A DNA stretch of 64,000 bases from Streptomyces sp. NBC_00440 (lineage in GTDB: Bacteria; Actinomycetota; Actinomycetes; Streptomycetales; Streptomycetaceae). The stretch covers positions 248,001 through 312,000 of the forward strand of contig NZ_CP107921.1 of assembly GCF_036014215.1 (NCBI RefSeq), read 5' to 3'. Both the position numbers and the translations under genes were made by a program. Within the stretch, counting starts at the first letter, position 1. Each line of letters begins with the position of its first letter. Shown piece after piece: positions 46,737 through 55,919 of the stretch. The notes below the pieces were generated by a model. That model saw only the letters and a list, made by a program, of their open reading frames with translations, searched no databases and was not told the DNA's origin.

Positions 46737-48002
46737 TCAGGCGGCCACTCCGCTCTCGGCCGGGCTCTCGTCGAGACGGGCCACGACGGCGAGCAAACAG
46801 GCGTGGTCCACGATGCCCAGGCACCGGTCCCCCTCGACGACGCGGACGGCGCCTCCGGAGCGGACGACGGTGTCGATGGCGTCGGATATGAGCGTGCCGG
46901 CGGGCACCGACTCGCCCTCGCCGGCCTCGCCGTCCTGTGCGGGGCGCATGGCCCGGCGGACGGTGAGGACCTGCTCGCGCGGCACGTCGCGTACGAAGTC
47001 GCGTACGTAGTCGTCGGCCGGCGAGCCGACGATCTCCTCCGGCGTGCCGAGCTGCACGATCCGGCCGTCGCGCATCAGCGCGATGCGGTCGCCCAGGGTC
47101 AGCGCCTCGGACAGGTCGTGGGTGATGAAGACCATGGTGCGGCCCTCGTCCTTGTGCAGCCGGACGACCTCCTGCTGCATGTCCCGCCGGATGAGCGGGT
47201 CGAGCGCGCTGAACGGCTCGTCGAAGAGCAGGACTTCTGGGTCCACGGCGAGCGCGCGGGCCAGGCCGACCCGCTGCTGCTGGCCGCCGGAGAGTTCGCT
47301 CGGCCGCCGGTGCTCCAGGCCCGTCAGGCCGACCTTCTCGATGAACTCGGCTGCCTTGGTGCGGCGTTCGGCCCGGCCGACGCCCTGGATCTCCAGCCCG
47401 TAGGCGACGTTGTCCAGGACCGTGCGGTGCGGGAGCAGGCCGAAGTGCTGGAAGACCATGGCGGCGCGGTGACGGCGCAGTTCGCGCAGCTTGGTCCTGT
47501 CCATGGCGCGGACGTCCTCACCGTCCATGGTGAGGTCGCCGCTGGTGGGCTCGATGAGCCGGGTCAGACAGCGCACGAGCGTCGACTTGCCGGAGCCGGA
47601 CAGGCCCATGACCACGAAGACCTCGCCCTCGTGGACGTCGAAGGAGACGTCGCGCACGGCGGCGGTGCAGCCGGTGCGCAGGCGCAGCTCCTCGCCGGTC
47701 AGCCCGGTCAGCGCGCTGTCACCGGGGATCCGGTCGGCGCGGGGGCCGAAGACCTTCCACAGATTGCGCACGGAGAAGACGGTGCCGCGCTTCTCGTCCG
47801 CCGGTGCGGCGGCAGCGTCCGATGCGGGCGTCACGTCCGATACAGGCGTCACGTTCGATACAGGCGCGACGTCCGATGCGGGCGCGACGTCCGATGCGGG
47901 CGCGACGTCCGATGCGGGCTTCGCCTCCGATGCGGGCGTCGTCGGTTCGCCGCTGTGCCGTCCGGCGTCGCCGGAGGCGGCCGGGGTGCCGGTCGCTGTC
48001 AT
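46737..48002 (-). CDS. betaine/choline ABC transporter ATPase with CBS-like C-terminus
   Basis: A 421-aa ProV/OpuAA-type ATPase: Walker [11 protein letters not shown]-loop FQHFGLLPH, signature [16 protein letters not shown], Walker B VLLFDEP and switch THDLSEA. The C-terminal part (from about 350) resembles a CBS region used in osmotic gating of related importers. The first ~70 residues are unusual: several PASDVA-type six-residue repeats of probably disordered protein before the ATPase fold begins at [11 protein letters not shown] at 48002 overlaps the stop of the GMC gene (ATGA). Confidence 0.9.
   Translation of the reverse strand: MTATGTPAASGDAGRHSGEPTTPASEAKPASDVAPASDVAPASDVAPVSNVTPVSDVTPASDAAAAPADEKRGTVFSVRNLWKVFGPRADRIPGDSALTGLTGEELRLRTGCTAAVRDVSFDVHEGEVFVVMGLSGSGKSTLVRCLTRLIEPTSGDLTMDGEDVRAMDRTKLRELRRHRAAMVFQHFGLLPHRTVLDNVAYGLEIQGVGRAERRTKAAEFIEKVGLTGLEHRRPSELSGGQQQRVGLARALAVDPEVLLFDEPFSALDPLIRRDMQQEVVRLHKDEGRTMVFITHDLSEALTLGDRIALMRDGRIVQLGTPEEIVGSPADDYVRDFVRDVPREQVLTVRRAMRPAQDGEAGEGESVPAGTLISDAIDTVVRSGGAVRVVEGDRCLGIVDHACLLAVVARLDESPAESGVAA
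47817..47942. repeat. 18-bp tandem repeat coding PASDVA-type hexapeptides
   Basis: About seven 18-bp units of the form GTCCGATGCGGGCGCGAC, in frame within the N-terminus of the ATPase gene. Three neighbouring units are nearly identical, so copy number should vary between strains without breaking the frame. Confidence 0.75.
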
Positions 48003-49558
48003 GCCGTACCTCCCTGGGCGGGGGTGGCGGCCAGCAGTTCGGCGCACTTCTCGCCGACCATGAGGACTCCGATCATGGGGTTGACCGACGGCATCGTCGG
48101 GAAGACGGACGCGTCGGCGATACGGATACCGGCCAGTCCGCGGATCCGCAGCTCGGGGTCGACCACGGCGAGGGCGTCGTCGGGGGCGCCCATCCGGCAG
48201 GTGCCCGCCGGGTGGTAGACGGTGTGCGCGACCTTGCGGGCGTACTCGCTGATGTCCTCGTCGGACGTGACATCGGGACCCGGGCAGACCTCGCGCTTGA
48301 GCCAGTGGGCGAGCGGTTCGGTCTTCGCGATCTCGCGGGCGAGGCGGATGCCGTCGACCAGCGTCCGGCCGTCGTAGTCGTCCTCGTCGGTGAAGTACCG
48401 GAAGTCCAGGGCCGGTTTGACCTCGGGGTCGGCGCTGGTGAGGTAGAGGCGGCCGCGGCTGCGCGGCTTGGGGATGTTGGGTGTCATCGACACACCGTGC
48501 TCGGGCTTCTCGTAGCCCAGCCGCTCCGGGTTGTCGGTGAAGGGGATCTGGTAGAAGTGGAACATCAGGTCAGGGCCGCGCGATCCGGGGTCGCGGCGGA
48601 CGAAGAGTCCGGCGTCGGAGTCCATCGCCGAGTTCTCCGGGATGGGCCCGTCGGTCTCCCACACGATGACGGACTCGGGGTGGTCGAGGAGGTTCTCGCC
48701 GACGCCCGGCAGGTCGTGCACGACGGGAATGCCGAGGGCTTCCAGGTCCTGCTTCGGGCCGATGCCCGACAGCATCAGCAGCCGCGGGGTGTCCACGGCG
48801 CCCGCGCAGACCAGCACTTCGCGGCCGGCCCGCAGCAGGACCTCTTCGCCGTCCTTGGTGCGCACGTGCACACCGGTGGCACGGTTGCCGTCCAGTTCGA
48901 GCCGGTGGGCCCAGGTCTCCAGCATGATGGTGAGGTTGGGCCGGTCGCCGGCCTCGATGTGCGGGTGGAGGTAGGCCACCGAAGCGGAGGAGCGCTTGTT
49001 GTTCTCCGGGTGGTAGGCGAGGTCGAAGAAGCCGACGCCCTCGTGGAAGGGCTTCTTGTTGAAGCCCTCCACACGCGGGACACCGGCCGCCTGCTGGGCC
49101 GCGGCGACGAAGTCGCTGGCGATGGCGTTCCGGTCCTTCTCGTCCACCGCGACGATGTTGTTGCGGAGCTTGAAGAAGTACGGGTCCATGGACTTCGCGT
49201 CCCAGCCGGCCGCACCGTGCTCGGACCACTCGTCCCAGTCGCCGGGCAGCGGCTTGAACGAGATCAGGGTGTTGTGCGAGGAACAGCCGCCGAGCACCTT
49301 GGCGCGGCTGTGCAGGATGTGCGAATTGCCGCGCGGCTGCTCGGTGGTGGGGTACGCGTAGTCCAGGTCGCCACCGAGCAGACCGAGCCAGCGGCGGAGG
49401 GTGAGGACGTCGTCGCGGTCGATGTCGGTCGGGCCGCCCTCGACGACGACGACGCTGACGGCGGGATCCTCGGTGAGCCGGGAGGCGATCACCGAACCCG
49501 CGGTGCCGCCGCCGACTATGACGTAGTCGGCGGCGACCGTGGAGATCTCCGGAGGCAT
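47999..49558 (-). CDS. betA: GMC-family choline dehydrogenase
   Basis: A 519-aa FAD-dependent GMC oxidoreductase. The FAD-binding [16 protein letters not shown] is near the N-terminus; [10 protein letters not shown] and the C-terminal HPAGTCRMG and [15 protein letters not shown] are GMC signatures. In this operon it most likely oxidises choline to betaine aldehyde, the substrate of the aldehyde dehydrogenase encoded just upstream. The ATG at 49558 was chosen with AAGGAG 9 nt upstream. Other alcohol substrates are possible for GMC enzymes, so the choline role rests on context. Confidence 0.88.
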   Translation of the reverse strand: MPPEISTVAADYVIVGGGTAGSVIASRLTEDPAVSVVVVEGGPTDIDRDDVLTLRRWLGLLGGDLDYAYPTTEQPRGNSHILHSRAKVLGGCSSHNTLISFKPLPGDWDEWSEHGAAGWDAKSMDPYFFKLRNNIVAVDEKDRNAIASDFVAAAQQAAGVPRVEGFNKKPFHEGVGFFDLAYHPENNKRSSASVAYLHPHIEAGDRPNLTIMLETWAHRLELDGNRATGVHVRTKDGEEVLLRAGREVLVCAGAVDTPRLLMLSGIGPKQDLEALGIPVVHDLPGVGENLLDHPESVIVWETDGPIPENSAMDSDAGLFVRRDPGSRGPDLMFHFYQIPFTDNPERLGYEKPEHGVSMTPNIPKPRSRGRLYLTSADPEVKPALDFRYFTDEDDYDGRTLVDGIRLAREIAKTEPLAHWLKREVCPGPDVTSDEDISEYARKVAHTVYHPAGTCRMGAPDDALAVVDPELRIRGLAGIRIADASVFPTMPSVNPMIGVLMVGEKCAELLAATPAQGGTA

Positions 49559-49620
49559 GAGGCGTTGCTCCTTCTGCAAAGTGCTGACGGCGGTAAGCGG
49601 TGCTGCGAACAGACGGGCAG

Positions 49621-51129
49621 TCAGCCCGTGAACCAGCGGACCGGTGCGGGCCGGAGGTTCTCGTAGATGTGCTTGGACTCGCGGTACTCGTCCAGGCCGG
49701 TGGGGCCCAGCTCGCGGCCGATGCCGGACTTGCCGAAACCGCCCCACTCCGCCTGCGGGAGGTAGGGGTGGTAGTCGTTGATCCAGACAGTGCCGTGCCG
49801 GAGCCGGGCTGCGACGCGGCGGGCGCGGGCGGTGTCGGCCGACCAGACGGCGCCGGCCAGTCCGTACTCGGTGTCGTTGGCCAGTGTCACCGCCTCCTCC
49901 TCGTCACGGAAGGTCTCGACGGTCAGGATCGGGCCGAAGGTCTCCTCGCGTACGACCTTCATGGAGCGGTGGCAGCCGTCGAGGACGGTGGGCGCGTAGA
50001 AGTATCCGGTGGCGGGCCGCTCGTCGGACGGCTCGGGGCGCTTGCCGCCGCAGCGCAGCTGCGCTCCTTCGGCCAGGGCCGACGCCACGTACGCCTCGAC
50101 CTTGTCCAGCTGCTGCTGGGAGACCAGCGGCCCGCACTCGACGCCTTCGGCGGTGCCGCGGCCGAGCCTGATCCGCTCGGCGCGGCGGGCCAGTTCGGCG
50201 ACGAAGCGGTCCCGGACGGACTCCTCGATGATGAGCCTGGCACCGGCCGAGCAGACCTGGCCGCTGTGGATGAAGGCGGCGTTCAGCGCCTGGTCCACGG
50301 CGGTGTCGAAGCCTTCCTCGGTGGAGCAGGCGTCGGCGAAGACGACATTGGGGTTCTTGCCGCCCAGCTCCAGGGCGATCTTCTTCGCTCCGGCGACGGC
50401 CGAACTCGCGGCCGTGGTACCGCTGGCCAGTCCCCCGGTGAAGGAGAACAGGTCGACCTGCGGGTGTTCGGCGAGCCTGGCCCCCACGGGTACTCCGGGG
50501 CCGGTGACGATGTTGGCCACTCCGGCGGGCAGGCCGGCCTCCGCCAGGAGCTTCACCAGGTGGACGGTGGAGAGCGGGGTGACCTCGCTGGGCTTGATCA
50601 CGAAGGTGTTGCCCGCGGCGAGCGCCGGTGCGATCTTCCAGCTGGCCTGCAGCAGCGGGTAGTTCCAGGGGGTGATCAGCGCGCAGACGCCGACCGGCTC
50701 ATGGACGACGACGCTGTGGACGTCGGGCGATCCGGCGTCGACGACCCGGCCGCCGCTCTCGTTCATCACCAGATCGGCGAAGTACCGGAAGGCGTTGGTG
50801 ACGTCGTCGACGTCGACCCGGCCCTCCTCCAGGGTCTTGCCGGTGTCGCGGCTCTCGATGAGCGCGATCTCCTCGCGGTCGCGCTGGAGCAGCCCGGCGA
50901 CCCGGCGCAGCAGCGCGGCGCGTTCGGACACCGGCGTGAGGGGCCAGTCGCCCCGGCCGCCGGCGAAGGCGGTGTGCGCGGCCAGTACGGCGGCGTCCGC
51001 GTCCTCCGCGCCGCCTTCGGCGACGACTTGCAGGGTCTTCGCGTCGGCGGGGTCGATGACCTCCCGTGTGGCGCCGGATGCGGCGCCCCGCCACATCCCG
51101 TCTACATGAATGGTCTCGCTTGCCGACAC
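49621..51129 (-). CDS. betB: betaine aldehyde dehydrogenase
   Basis: A 502-aa NAD(P)-dependent aldehyde dehydrogenase. ITPWNYPLLQ, the catalytic Glu in ELGGKNP, the catalytic Cys in SGQVCSAGARL, and ETFGPILTV are all present. With the GMC enzyme and the importer genes downstream it would convert betaine aldehyde to glycine betaine. The GTG at 51129 was chosen: the alternative GTG at 51150 lies inside the likely ribosome binding site (GAGGAAAGG). A palindromic operator lies 30-50 bp upstream. Confidence 0.9.
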   Translation of the reverse strand: MSASETIHVDGMWRGAASGATREVIDPADAKTLQVVAEGGAEDADAAVLAAHTAFAGGRGDWPLTPVSERAALLRRVAGLLQRDREEIALIESRDTGKTLEEGRVDVDDVTNAFRYFADLVMNESGGRVVDAGSPDVHSVVVHEPVGVCALITPWNYPLLQASWKIAPALAAGNTFVIKPSEVTPLSTVHLVKLLAEAGLPAGVANIVTGPGVPVGARLAEHPQVDLFSFTGGLASGTTAASSAVAGAKKIALELGGKNPNVVFADACSTEEGFDTAVDQALNAAFIHSGQVCSAGARLIIEESVRDRFVAELARRAERIRLGRGTAEGVECGPLVSQQQLDKVEAYVASALAEGAQLRCGGKRPEPSDERPATGYFYAPTVLDGCHRSMKVVREETFGPILTVETFRDEEEAVTLANDTEYGLAGAVWSADTARARRVAARLRHGTVWINDYHPYLPQAEWGGFGKSGIGRELGPTGLDEYRESKHIYENLRPAPVRWFTG

Positions 51130-51160
51130 GTGTGTTCTGCCTTTCCTCACTCAACTGAAT

Positions 51161-51179
51161 CCACTGGTTCGACCAGTGG
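51161..51179. promoter_or_regulatory. inverted repeat CCACTGG-TTCGA-CCAGTGG, likely operator of bet operon
   Basis: Perfect 7-bp arms with a 5-nt spacer, 32 bp before the betB start. This is where a repressor of choline oxidation would bind. No regulator gene is adjacent. Confidence 0.6.
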
Positions 51180-51278
51180 TCCGGTCACCTCCCCGATTGG
51201 CCTTTACCTATGCCTGAACATCAACAGAAAGTGACCCGGCTCACTCACCGTGCACTTACACCGCTCCGGCCGGTGCGG

Positions 51279-52136
51279 TCAGGCGCTGAACCCGGCCCGT
51301 CCGCCGGACACCACTGAGCGGCCGCCGCCGAGGAGTTCGAAGCGCAGTTCGGCGGGCGGCGCCGGGCGCGCGCCGGCAGGCGGGCGCGCCTCCGGACCCG
51401 CGGGCTCCCAGGCGTGTGCCGTGAGGCGGTCCCCCGGGAACACCGGGGCCGCGAAGCGGCCTTCGAGGCTGACCAGATCGGCCGGATGAGCGCCGACCGC
51501 CCGTGCCAGCGGCAGCGTCGCGGCCGCCATCGAGCACAGCCCGTGCAGGAACGGCCTCGGCTGCCCGGCCGCCCGTGCGGCGTCCGGGTCGATGTGCATG
51601 GCGTGGCGGTCCCCGAGCAGCCGGTAGAGCGCCGCCTGGTTCGGGGCGGTCGCCACCTCGGCCCGGTGGCCGGGCGGTTCCGGCGGGGCGGACGGTGCGG
51701 CCGGGCCGCGTTCGCCGCCGAAGCCGCCGCATCCCGGGGCGAAGAGCGACCAGGTGGCGACGGAGCAGTCGCTGACCACGACGACCTCGAACACCGCGGC
51801 CGATCCCTTGTCCCAGACCTCGCTCACGTACGCGCGCATGGACAGCTTGCCGGAGCGCGGCAGCGGTGCCTTCACCTGGAGCCGCTGGGCACCGTGGACC
51901 GCGGTACGGATGTCGAACGCGCCCAGCGAGCCGAGTGCGTCGGGCGCCCACTGGGCGAGGGTGAGCGCGAAGGTGGGCAGCACCCGCAGCCGTTCCTCGA
52001 AGACCAGGTCCAGGTCGGTGGCTTCGGCGCCGATCGCGAGGGCGTAGAGGATCGCGTCGCGCTCGTCGTAGCTGACGGTGCGCTCCCCCAGCTCACGGCC
52101 GCGCCAGGCACCCGCCGGGGTGCGCGGCGCGCTCAC
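51279..52136 (-). CDS. MaoC-like enoyl-CoA hydratase (double hot-dog)
   Basis: A 285-aa double hot-dog hydratase. The C-terminal half carries the R-hydratase block GDRHAMHIDPDAA followed by PFLHGLCSM; the N-terminal half is the non-catalytic hot-dog. Such proteins hydrate 2-enoyl-CoA intermediates. The GTG start overlaps the stop of a 21-codon reading frame, which itself follows fadD3 by 5 nt, so the gene is co-translated with the steroid-degradation genes. Confidence 0.85.
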   Translation of the reverse strand: MSAPRTPAGAWRGRELGERTVSYDERDAILYALAIGAEATDLDLVFEERLRVLPTFALTLAQWAPDALGSLGAFDIRTAVHGAQRLQVKAPLPRSGKLSMRAYVSEVWDKGSAAVFEVVVVSDCSVATWSLFAPGCGGFGGERGPAAPSAPPEPPGHRAEVATAPNQAALYRLLGDRHAMHIDPDAARAAGQPRPFLHGLCSMAAATLPLARAVGAHPADLVSLEGRFAAPVFPGDRLTAHAWEPAGPEARPPAGARPAPPAELRFELLGGGRSVVSGGRAGFSA

Positions 52137-52198
52137 GCCGTGGCTCCCGGTACGGCGGTGAACTCACCCGGCGGGATCCGGTACTTGGCGGCGTGCAT
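52133..52198 (-). CDS. possible 21-aa small protein between fadD3 and the MaoC gene
   Basis: An ATG frame of 21 codons with AGGAG 9 nt upstream, starting 5 nt after the fadD3 stop and ending in a TGA that overlaps the MaoC GTG. The peptide (MHAAKYRIPPGEF...) resembles nothing I know. It could be a real small protein, a coupling device that brings ribosomes to the GTG start, or the relic of a lost N-terminus. Confidence 0.4.
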   Translation of the reverse strand: MHAAKYRIPPGEFTAVPGATA

Positions 52199-52203
52199 CG
52201 CGG

Positions 52204-53796
52204 TCAGCTCCTGTCCAGGGCGGTCTTGAGGACTTTCCCCATGGCGTTGCGCGGGAACCGGTCGAGGACCACGACCTCGCGCGGCACCTTGAAGTTGGCC
52301 AGCCGCTCCCGGCAGAAGGCGATCACCTCCGCGGGGTCCGGCCGCTCGCCCGGCCGGGCCGTGACATAGGCCCGGCCCACCTCGCCCAGCCTCGGATCCG
52401 GTATTCCGACGACGGCGGCCTCGGAGATCTGCCCGTGGCGGGCGAGCAGTTGCTCGATCTCGGCGGGGTACACGTTGAACCCGCCGACCAGGAACATGTC
52501 CTTGAGCCGTCCGGTGACGGTGAGGTTGCCTTCCTCGTCGAGGCACCCGACGTCGCCGGTGTGGAGGCGGCCCAGCGCGTCGATCGCCTCGGCGGTCGCG
52601 GCGGGGTCCTCGAAGTACCCGCGCATCACGTTGTATCCGCCCACCACGATCTCGCCGTTCTCCCCGGCCCCGAGCGGGTTGCCCGCCGCGTCCACCACAC
52701 AGAGGTCCACGCCGTCGACAGCCCGGCCGGAGGTCCGGGCGACGGTCCGCGCGTCGTCGTCGGCGGTGCACATGGAGACCATGCCGCACGACTCGGTGAG
52801 GCCGTACGCGGTGAGCACGGTCAGCTTCAGTTCCTCCCGCATCCGCTCGACCAGTGCGACGGGTACGACGGAAGCGCCGGTGACGGCCAGGCGCAGCGAC
52901 GAGGTGTCGTAGGCGTGGCGGTCCGGGTGGTCGAGGATCGAGGTGTAGATGGCGGGCGGACCGGGCAGCACGGTCACCTTCTCCTCGCTCACCAGCCGCA
53001 GAGTCTCCCGCACGTCGAAGACCGGCTGGAGCACCATCGTGGCCGCCCGGCCCAGACAGGCGAGGACTCCGGCCTTGTACCCGAAGGTGTGGAAGAGAGG
53101 GTTGACGATGAGATACCGGTCCCCGTGGCGCAGCCCGGCCCGCTCGCTCCAGGCGTCGAAGGCGCGGATGTTCTGGCCGTGTGCCGTCAGTGCGCCCTTC
53201 GGTCTGCCGGTGGTGCCCGAGGTGAAGAACATGTCGCAGGCGTCCTCTTCGCCGACCGCGGCGGCCCGTGCGTCGGCCGCCGCGTCGGACACGGGCCCGC
53301 CCGCGGCCAGGAACTCCTGCCAGCCGCGCGCCCCGGGGACCGCGCCGTCCCCGATGAGCACCACGTCGAGCAGTGCCGGCAGCGCGGGGACCAGCCCCGT
53401 GCCGCGTACGGCGGGCAGCCCGCCGAGGTAGCCGAGGTAGTCGTGGCCCAGGAAGCCGTTGTCCACGAACAGGGTCCTGGCCCCGCTCCGAGCGAGCAGC
53501 CAGCCCGCTTCCTCGCCCTTGTAGCGGGTGTTGACCGGCACCAGCACGGCCCCCGCACCGAGCGCCCCGAGTGCCGCCACCACCCAGCGGTGCCCGTTGG
53601 GGGCCCAGACGGCCACCCGGTCGCCGGGGACGACGCCCGACGCCATCAGGGCGGCGGTGGCGCGCCGCACCCGCGCGGCCAGTTCGCCGTACGTCAGCCG
53701 GGTCGCGCCGTCGACGAGCGCCTCGGTGTCCGGGTGGCTGCGGGCCGTCGTGGCCAGCACGCCGGGAACAGTGCGGGCCGGCTCGTCCTGCGTCAT
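52204..53796 (-). CDS. fadD3: FadD3-like acyl-CoA synthetase (HIP-CoA ligase)
   Basis: A 530-aa ANL-family ligase: FFTSGTTGRPKGA, YGLTESCGM, HTGDVG and the C-terminal RNAMGKVLKTAL lysine motif. FadD3 activates HIP, the bicyclic indanedione propionate left after steroid rings A and B are removed. The assignment rests on the neighbouring kstR2, ipdABC and fadA6 genes as much as on the sequence. It starts with ATG preceded by GAGGGG. A KstR2-like palindrome sits in the divergent region upstream. Confidence 0.83.
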   Translation of the reverse strand: MTQDEPARTVPGVLATTARSHPDTEALVDGATRLTYGELAARVRRATAALMASGVVPGDRVAVWAPNGHRWVVAALGALGAGAVLVPVNTRYKGEEAGWLLARSGARTLFVDNGFLGHDYLGYLGGLPAVRGTGLVPALPALLDVVLIGDGAVPGARGWQEFLAAGGPVSDAAADARAAAVGEEDACDMFFTSGTTGRPKGALTAHGQNIRAFDAWSERAGLRHGDRYLIVNPLFHTFGYKAGVLACLGRAATMVLQPVFDVRETLRLVSEEKVTVLPGPPAIYTSILDHPDRHAYDTSSLRLAVTGASVVPVALVERMREELKLTVLTAYGLTESCGMVSMCTADDDARTVARTSGRAVDGVDLCVVDAAGNPLGAGENGEIVVGGYNVMRGYFEDPAATAEAIDALGRLHTGDVGCLDEEGNLTVTGRLKDMFLVGGFNVYPAEIEQLLARHGQISEAAVVGIPDPRLGEVGRAYVTARPGERPDPAEVIAFCRERLANFKVPREVVVLDRFPRNAMGKVLKTALDRS

Positions 53797-53857
53797 GGAG
53801 ACCCCTCGTCGTAGGAATTCTCGGAATGAAAGCTCGTAATCCAGTGCACTCTAGTCC

Positions 53858-53879
53858 ACCTACCTAACGCTTGGTAGGT
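53858..53879. promoter_or_regulatory. KstR2-like operator ACCTACC-N8-GGTAGGT
   Basis: Palindrome between divergent fadD3 and the SDR gene. The core ACCTAACGCTTGGT fits the reported KstR2 consensus AnCAAGnnCTTGnT with two changes, and half-sites are shared with the boxes near 55890 and 62388. Confidence 0.65.
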
Positions 53880-53943
53880 TGATGTCGCACCAGCTCCCGG
53901 CCGTCCAAGGCGCAGCCGGGCCCGGACGGCACGGAGGCGGCTC

Positions 53944-54735
53944 ATGACCATCAGGAACCCGGCGGACTTCACTGGACGGGCAGTCGTCGTCACGGGCGGC
54001 ACCAAGGGAATCGGATACGCGATCGCCGAGGCGTTCCTCGGCGCGGGGGCCGAGGTCCTCGTGTGCGGCCGCGGTGAACCGGATTCCCTGCCCGCCGCCG
54101 GCGGACGCACCGCGGCCTTCCTCGCGGCGGACGTACGCGACCCCGACGCGGCGGCCGGCCTCATCGAGCACGCGGCGGCCCGGTTCGGCCGGCTGGACAC
54201 GCTCGTCAACAACGCGGGGGGCTCGCCCGATTCGGACGCCGCCACCGTCTCGCCGCGGTTCGTCGAGCGGATCGTCGCACTCAATCTGCTGGCGCCCTTC
54301 TACACGGCCCAGGCGGCCAACCGCGTCATGCGGACGCAGGACGAGGGCGGATCGGTCGTGAACATCGGCAGCGTCTCGGGCCACGATCCGCAGCCGGGCA
54401 CGGCCGCCTACTCGGCCGCCAAGGCCGGACTGCTCGGCCTGACCCGCGCCCTGGCACTGGAGTGGGCGCCGCTGGTCCGCGTCAACCACATCACCACCGG
54501 GCTGATCCGCACCGCGAACGCGGCGGCCGTCTACGGCAGCGACGGAGGTGCGGCGGTGGCGCGGACCATCCCGATGGGGCGGATGGCCGTGCCGCCCGAC
54601 GTGGCCGACGCCTGCCTGTTCCTGGCGGGCCCTCAGGCGTCGTACGTGAACGGCGCCGATCTCGCCGTCCACGGGGGCGGCGACGTACCGGGCCGCTACC
54701 TCGCGGCGCGCTCCGCCGACACGGCCGCAGGCTGA
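53944..54735 (+). CDS. SDR oxidoreductase of the KstR2 locus (Rv3549c-like)
   Basis: A 263-aa short-chain dehydrogenase: cofactor loop TGGTKGIG, NNAGGS, catalytic Ser in IGSVSG and YSAAK. The length and the HGGGDVPGRYL end resemble the SDR encoded next to echA20 in mycobacteria (Rv3549c). It probably acts on a CoA-linked steroid ring intermediate; the exact step is not settled by sequence. GGAGG lies 6 nt before the ATG. Divergent from fadD3. Confidence 0.82.
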   Translation: MTIRNPADFTGRAVVVTGGTKGIGYAIAEAFLGAGAEVLVCGRGEPDSLPAAGGRTAAFLAADVRDPDAAAGLIEHAAARFGRLDTLVNNAGGSPDSDAATVSPRFVERIVALNLLAPFYTAQAANRVMRTQDEGGSVVNIGSVSGHDPQPGTAAYSAAKAGLLGLTRALALEWAPLVRVNHITTGLIRTANAAAVYGSDGGAAVARTIPMGRMAVPPDVADACLFLAGPQASYVNGADLAVHGGGDVPGRYLAARSADTAAG

Positions 54736-54745
54736 CGGGCCGCGA

Positions 54746-54797
54746 CCGGCCCGGCGCCGGGCCGACCGCCGCGCGGGCGCCACGAACGGGCGCCCGC
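54746..54797. terminator. stem-loops between two convergent SDR genes
   Basis: GCGGGCGCC (54773-54781) pairs with GGCGCCCGC (54789-54797) across a 7-nt loop. A 16-bp palindrome GGCCCGGCGCCGGGCC precedes it near 54748-54763. Confidence 0.6.
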
Positions 54798-54807
54798 ACG
54801 GCGATGC

Positions 54808-55767
54808 TCACTGCGCGCCGTACACCGGCTGCGGCGGCTCGGCGGCGGCGAGCAGCCGCAGCGCCGCCTCGCCCGCCTCGGCCGGCGTCCAGCGCGCCCC
54901 CTTGTCGGCGCCGGGCCCCGGCCGCCAGCCCTCCATGACGGTGATCCGCCCGGCCTCCGCCTCGAAGACCCGGCCGGAGACTCCGCCGGACGCTCCGGAG
55001 GCCAGCCAGACCACGAGCGGCGAGACGTTCTCCGGGGCCATCGCGTCGAAGCCGCCGTCGCCGGAGGCCGCCATGGCGTCGGCGAAGACCGTCTCCGTCA
55101 TCCGGGTGCGGGCGGCGGGGGCGATGGCGTTGACCTGGACGCCGTAGCGGCCCAGTTCGGCAGCGGCGACCAGGGTCAGCCCCAGGATCCCGGCCTTGGC
55201 CGCCGCGTAGTTGCCCTGCCCCACACTGCCGAGCAGCCCGGCACCCGAACTGGTGTTGATCACCCGGGCCTGCGGCATCCGCCCCGCCTTGGCCTCCGCG
55301 CGCCAGTGCGCCCCGGCGTGCTTGAGCGCCAGGAAGTGACCCTTGAGGTGAACCCGCATGACCGCGTCCCAGCTCTCCTCGTCCAGGTTGACGAGCATCT
55401 TGTCCCGCAGGAACCCGGCGTTGTTCACCAGGATGTCCAGCCGCCCGAAGGCGTCGAGCGCGGCGGTGACCAGGGAGGCCGCACCGTCCGTCGTGGCGAT
55501 GTCCCCACCGTGCGCGACGGCCTCGCCGCCCGCCGCGACGATCTCGTCCACGACCTCCTGCGCGGGGCCCGCCGAGCCGCCCGCGCCGTCGAGCCCGACC
55601 CCCAGGTCGTTGACGACGACCCGGGCACCCTCGGCCGCCAGGGCGCGCGCGTGGGCGCGGCCCAGACCCCGGCCCGCCCCGGTGACGACGGCGACCCGCC
55701 CCGCGCAGATTCCCCCGCCGTTCCCGGCCGTGCCGTCCGTCGCGCCTTGCACGTTCTGTGACGTCAT
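54808..55767 (-). CDS. SDR oxidoreductase of the KstR2 locus (Rv3548c-like)
   Basis: A 319-aa short-chain dehydrogenase with TGAGRGLGRAHARALAAEGA, NNAGFLRDK, INTSSGAG and YAAAKAGILGL. It is longer than most SDRs and of the multifunctional-enzyme type (VVVNDLGVGLDG). Similar proteins (Rv3548c) are part of the KstR2 regulon. The ATG at 55767 has GAGGAG 7 nt upstream. It is divergent from the echA20-ipdABC operon, with a shared operator near 55890. Confidence 0.82.
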   Translation of the reverse strand: MTSQNVQGATDGTAGNGGGICAGRVAVVTGAGRGLGRAHARALAAEGARVVVNDLGVGLDGAGGSAGPAQEVVDEIVAAGGEAVAHGGDIATTDGAASLVTAALDAFGRLDILVNNAGFLRDKMLVNLDEESWDAVMRVHLKGHFLALKHAGAHWRAEAKAGRMPQARVINTSSGAGLLGSVGQGNYAAAKAGILGLTLVAAAELGRYGVQVNAIAPAARTRMTETVFADAMAASGDGGFDAMAPENVSPLVVWLASGASGGVSGRVFEAEAGRITVMEGWRPGPGADKGARWTPAEAGEAALRLLAAAEPPQPVYGAQ

Positions 55768-55878
55768 CCCACTTCTCCTCTTCGCTTCTTCGGCTTCGTC
55801 TCTTCGGCTTCGCCGGCAGTCGTACGGGCAGGGACGCCGGGCGCCCCCTCCCGCGGTACGCGAACCACTGCTACCTTC

Positions 55879-55901
55879 TCACCTAACAAATGTTTGGTGG
55901 A
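55879..55901. promoter_or_regulatory. KstR2-like operator between SDR and echA20
   Basis: CACCTAACAAATGTTTGGTG is an almost perfect palindrome and nearly matches the reverse complement of the box at 62379-62398. Core AACAAATGTTTGGT. Confidence 0.75.
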
Positions 55902-55919
55902 AAGGTAGCTGATCTGCTC

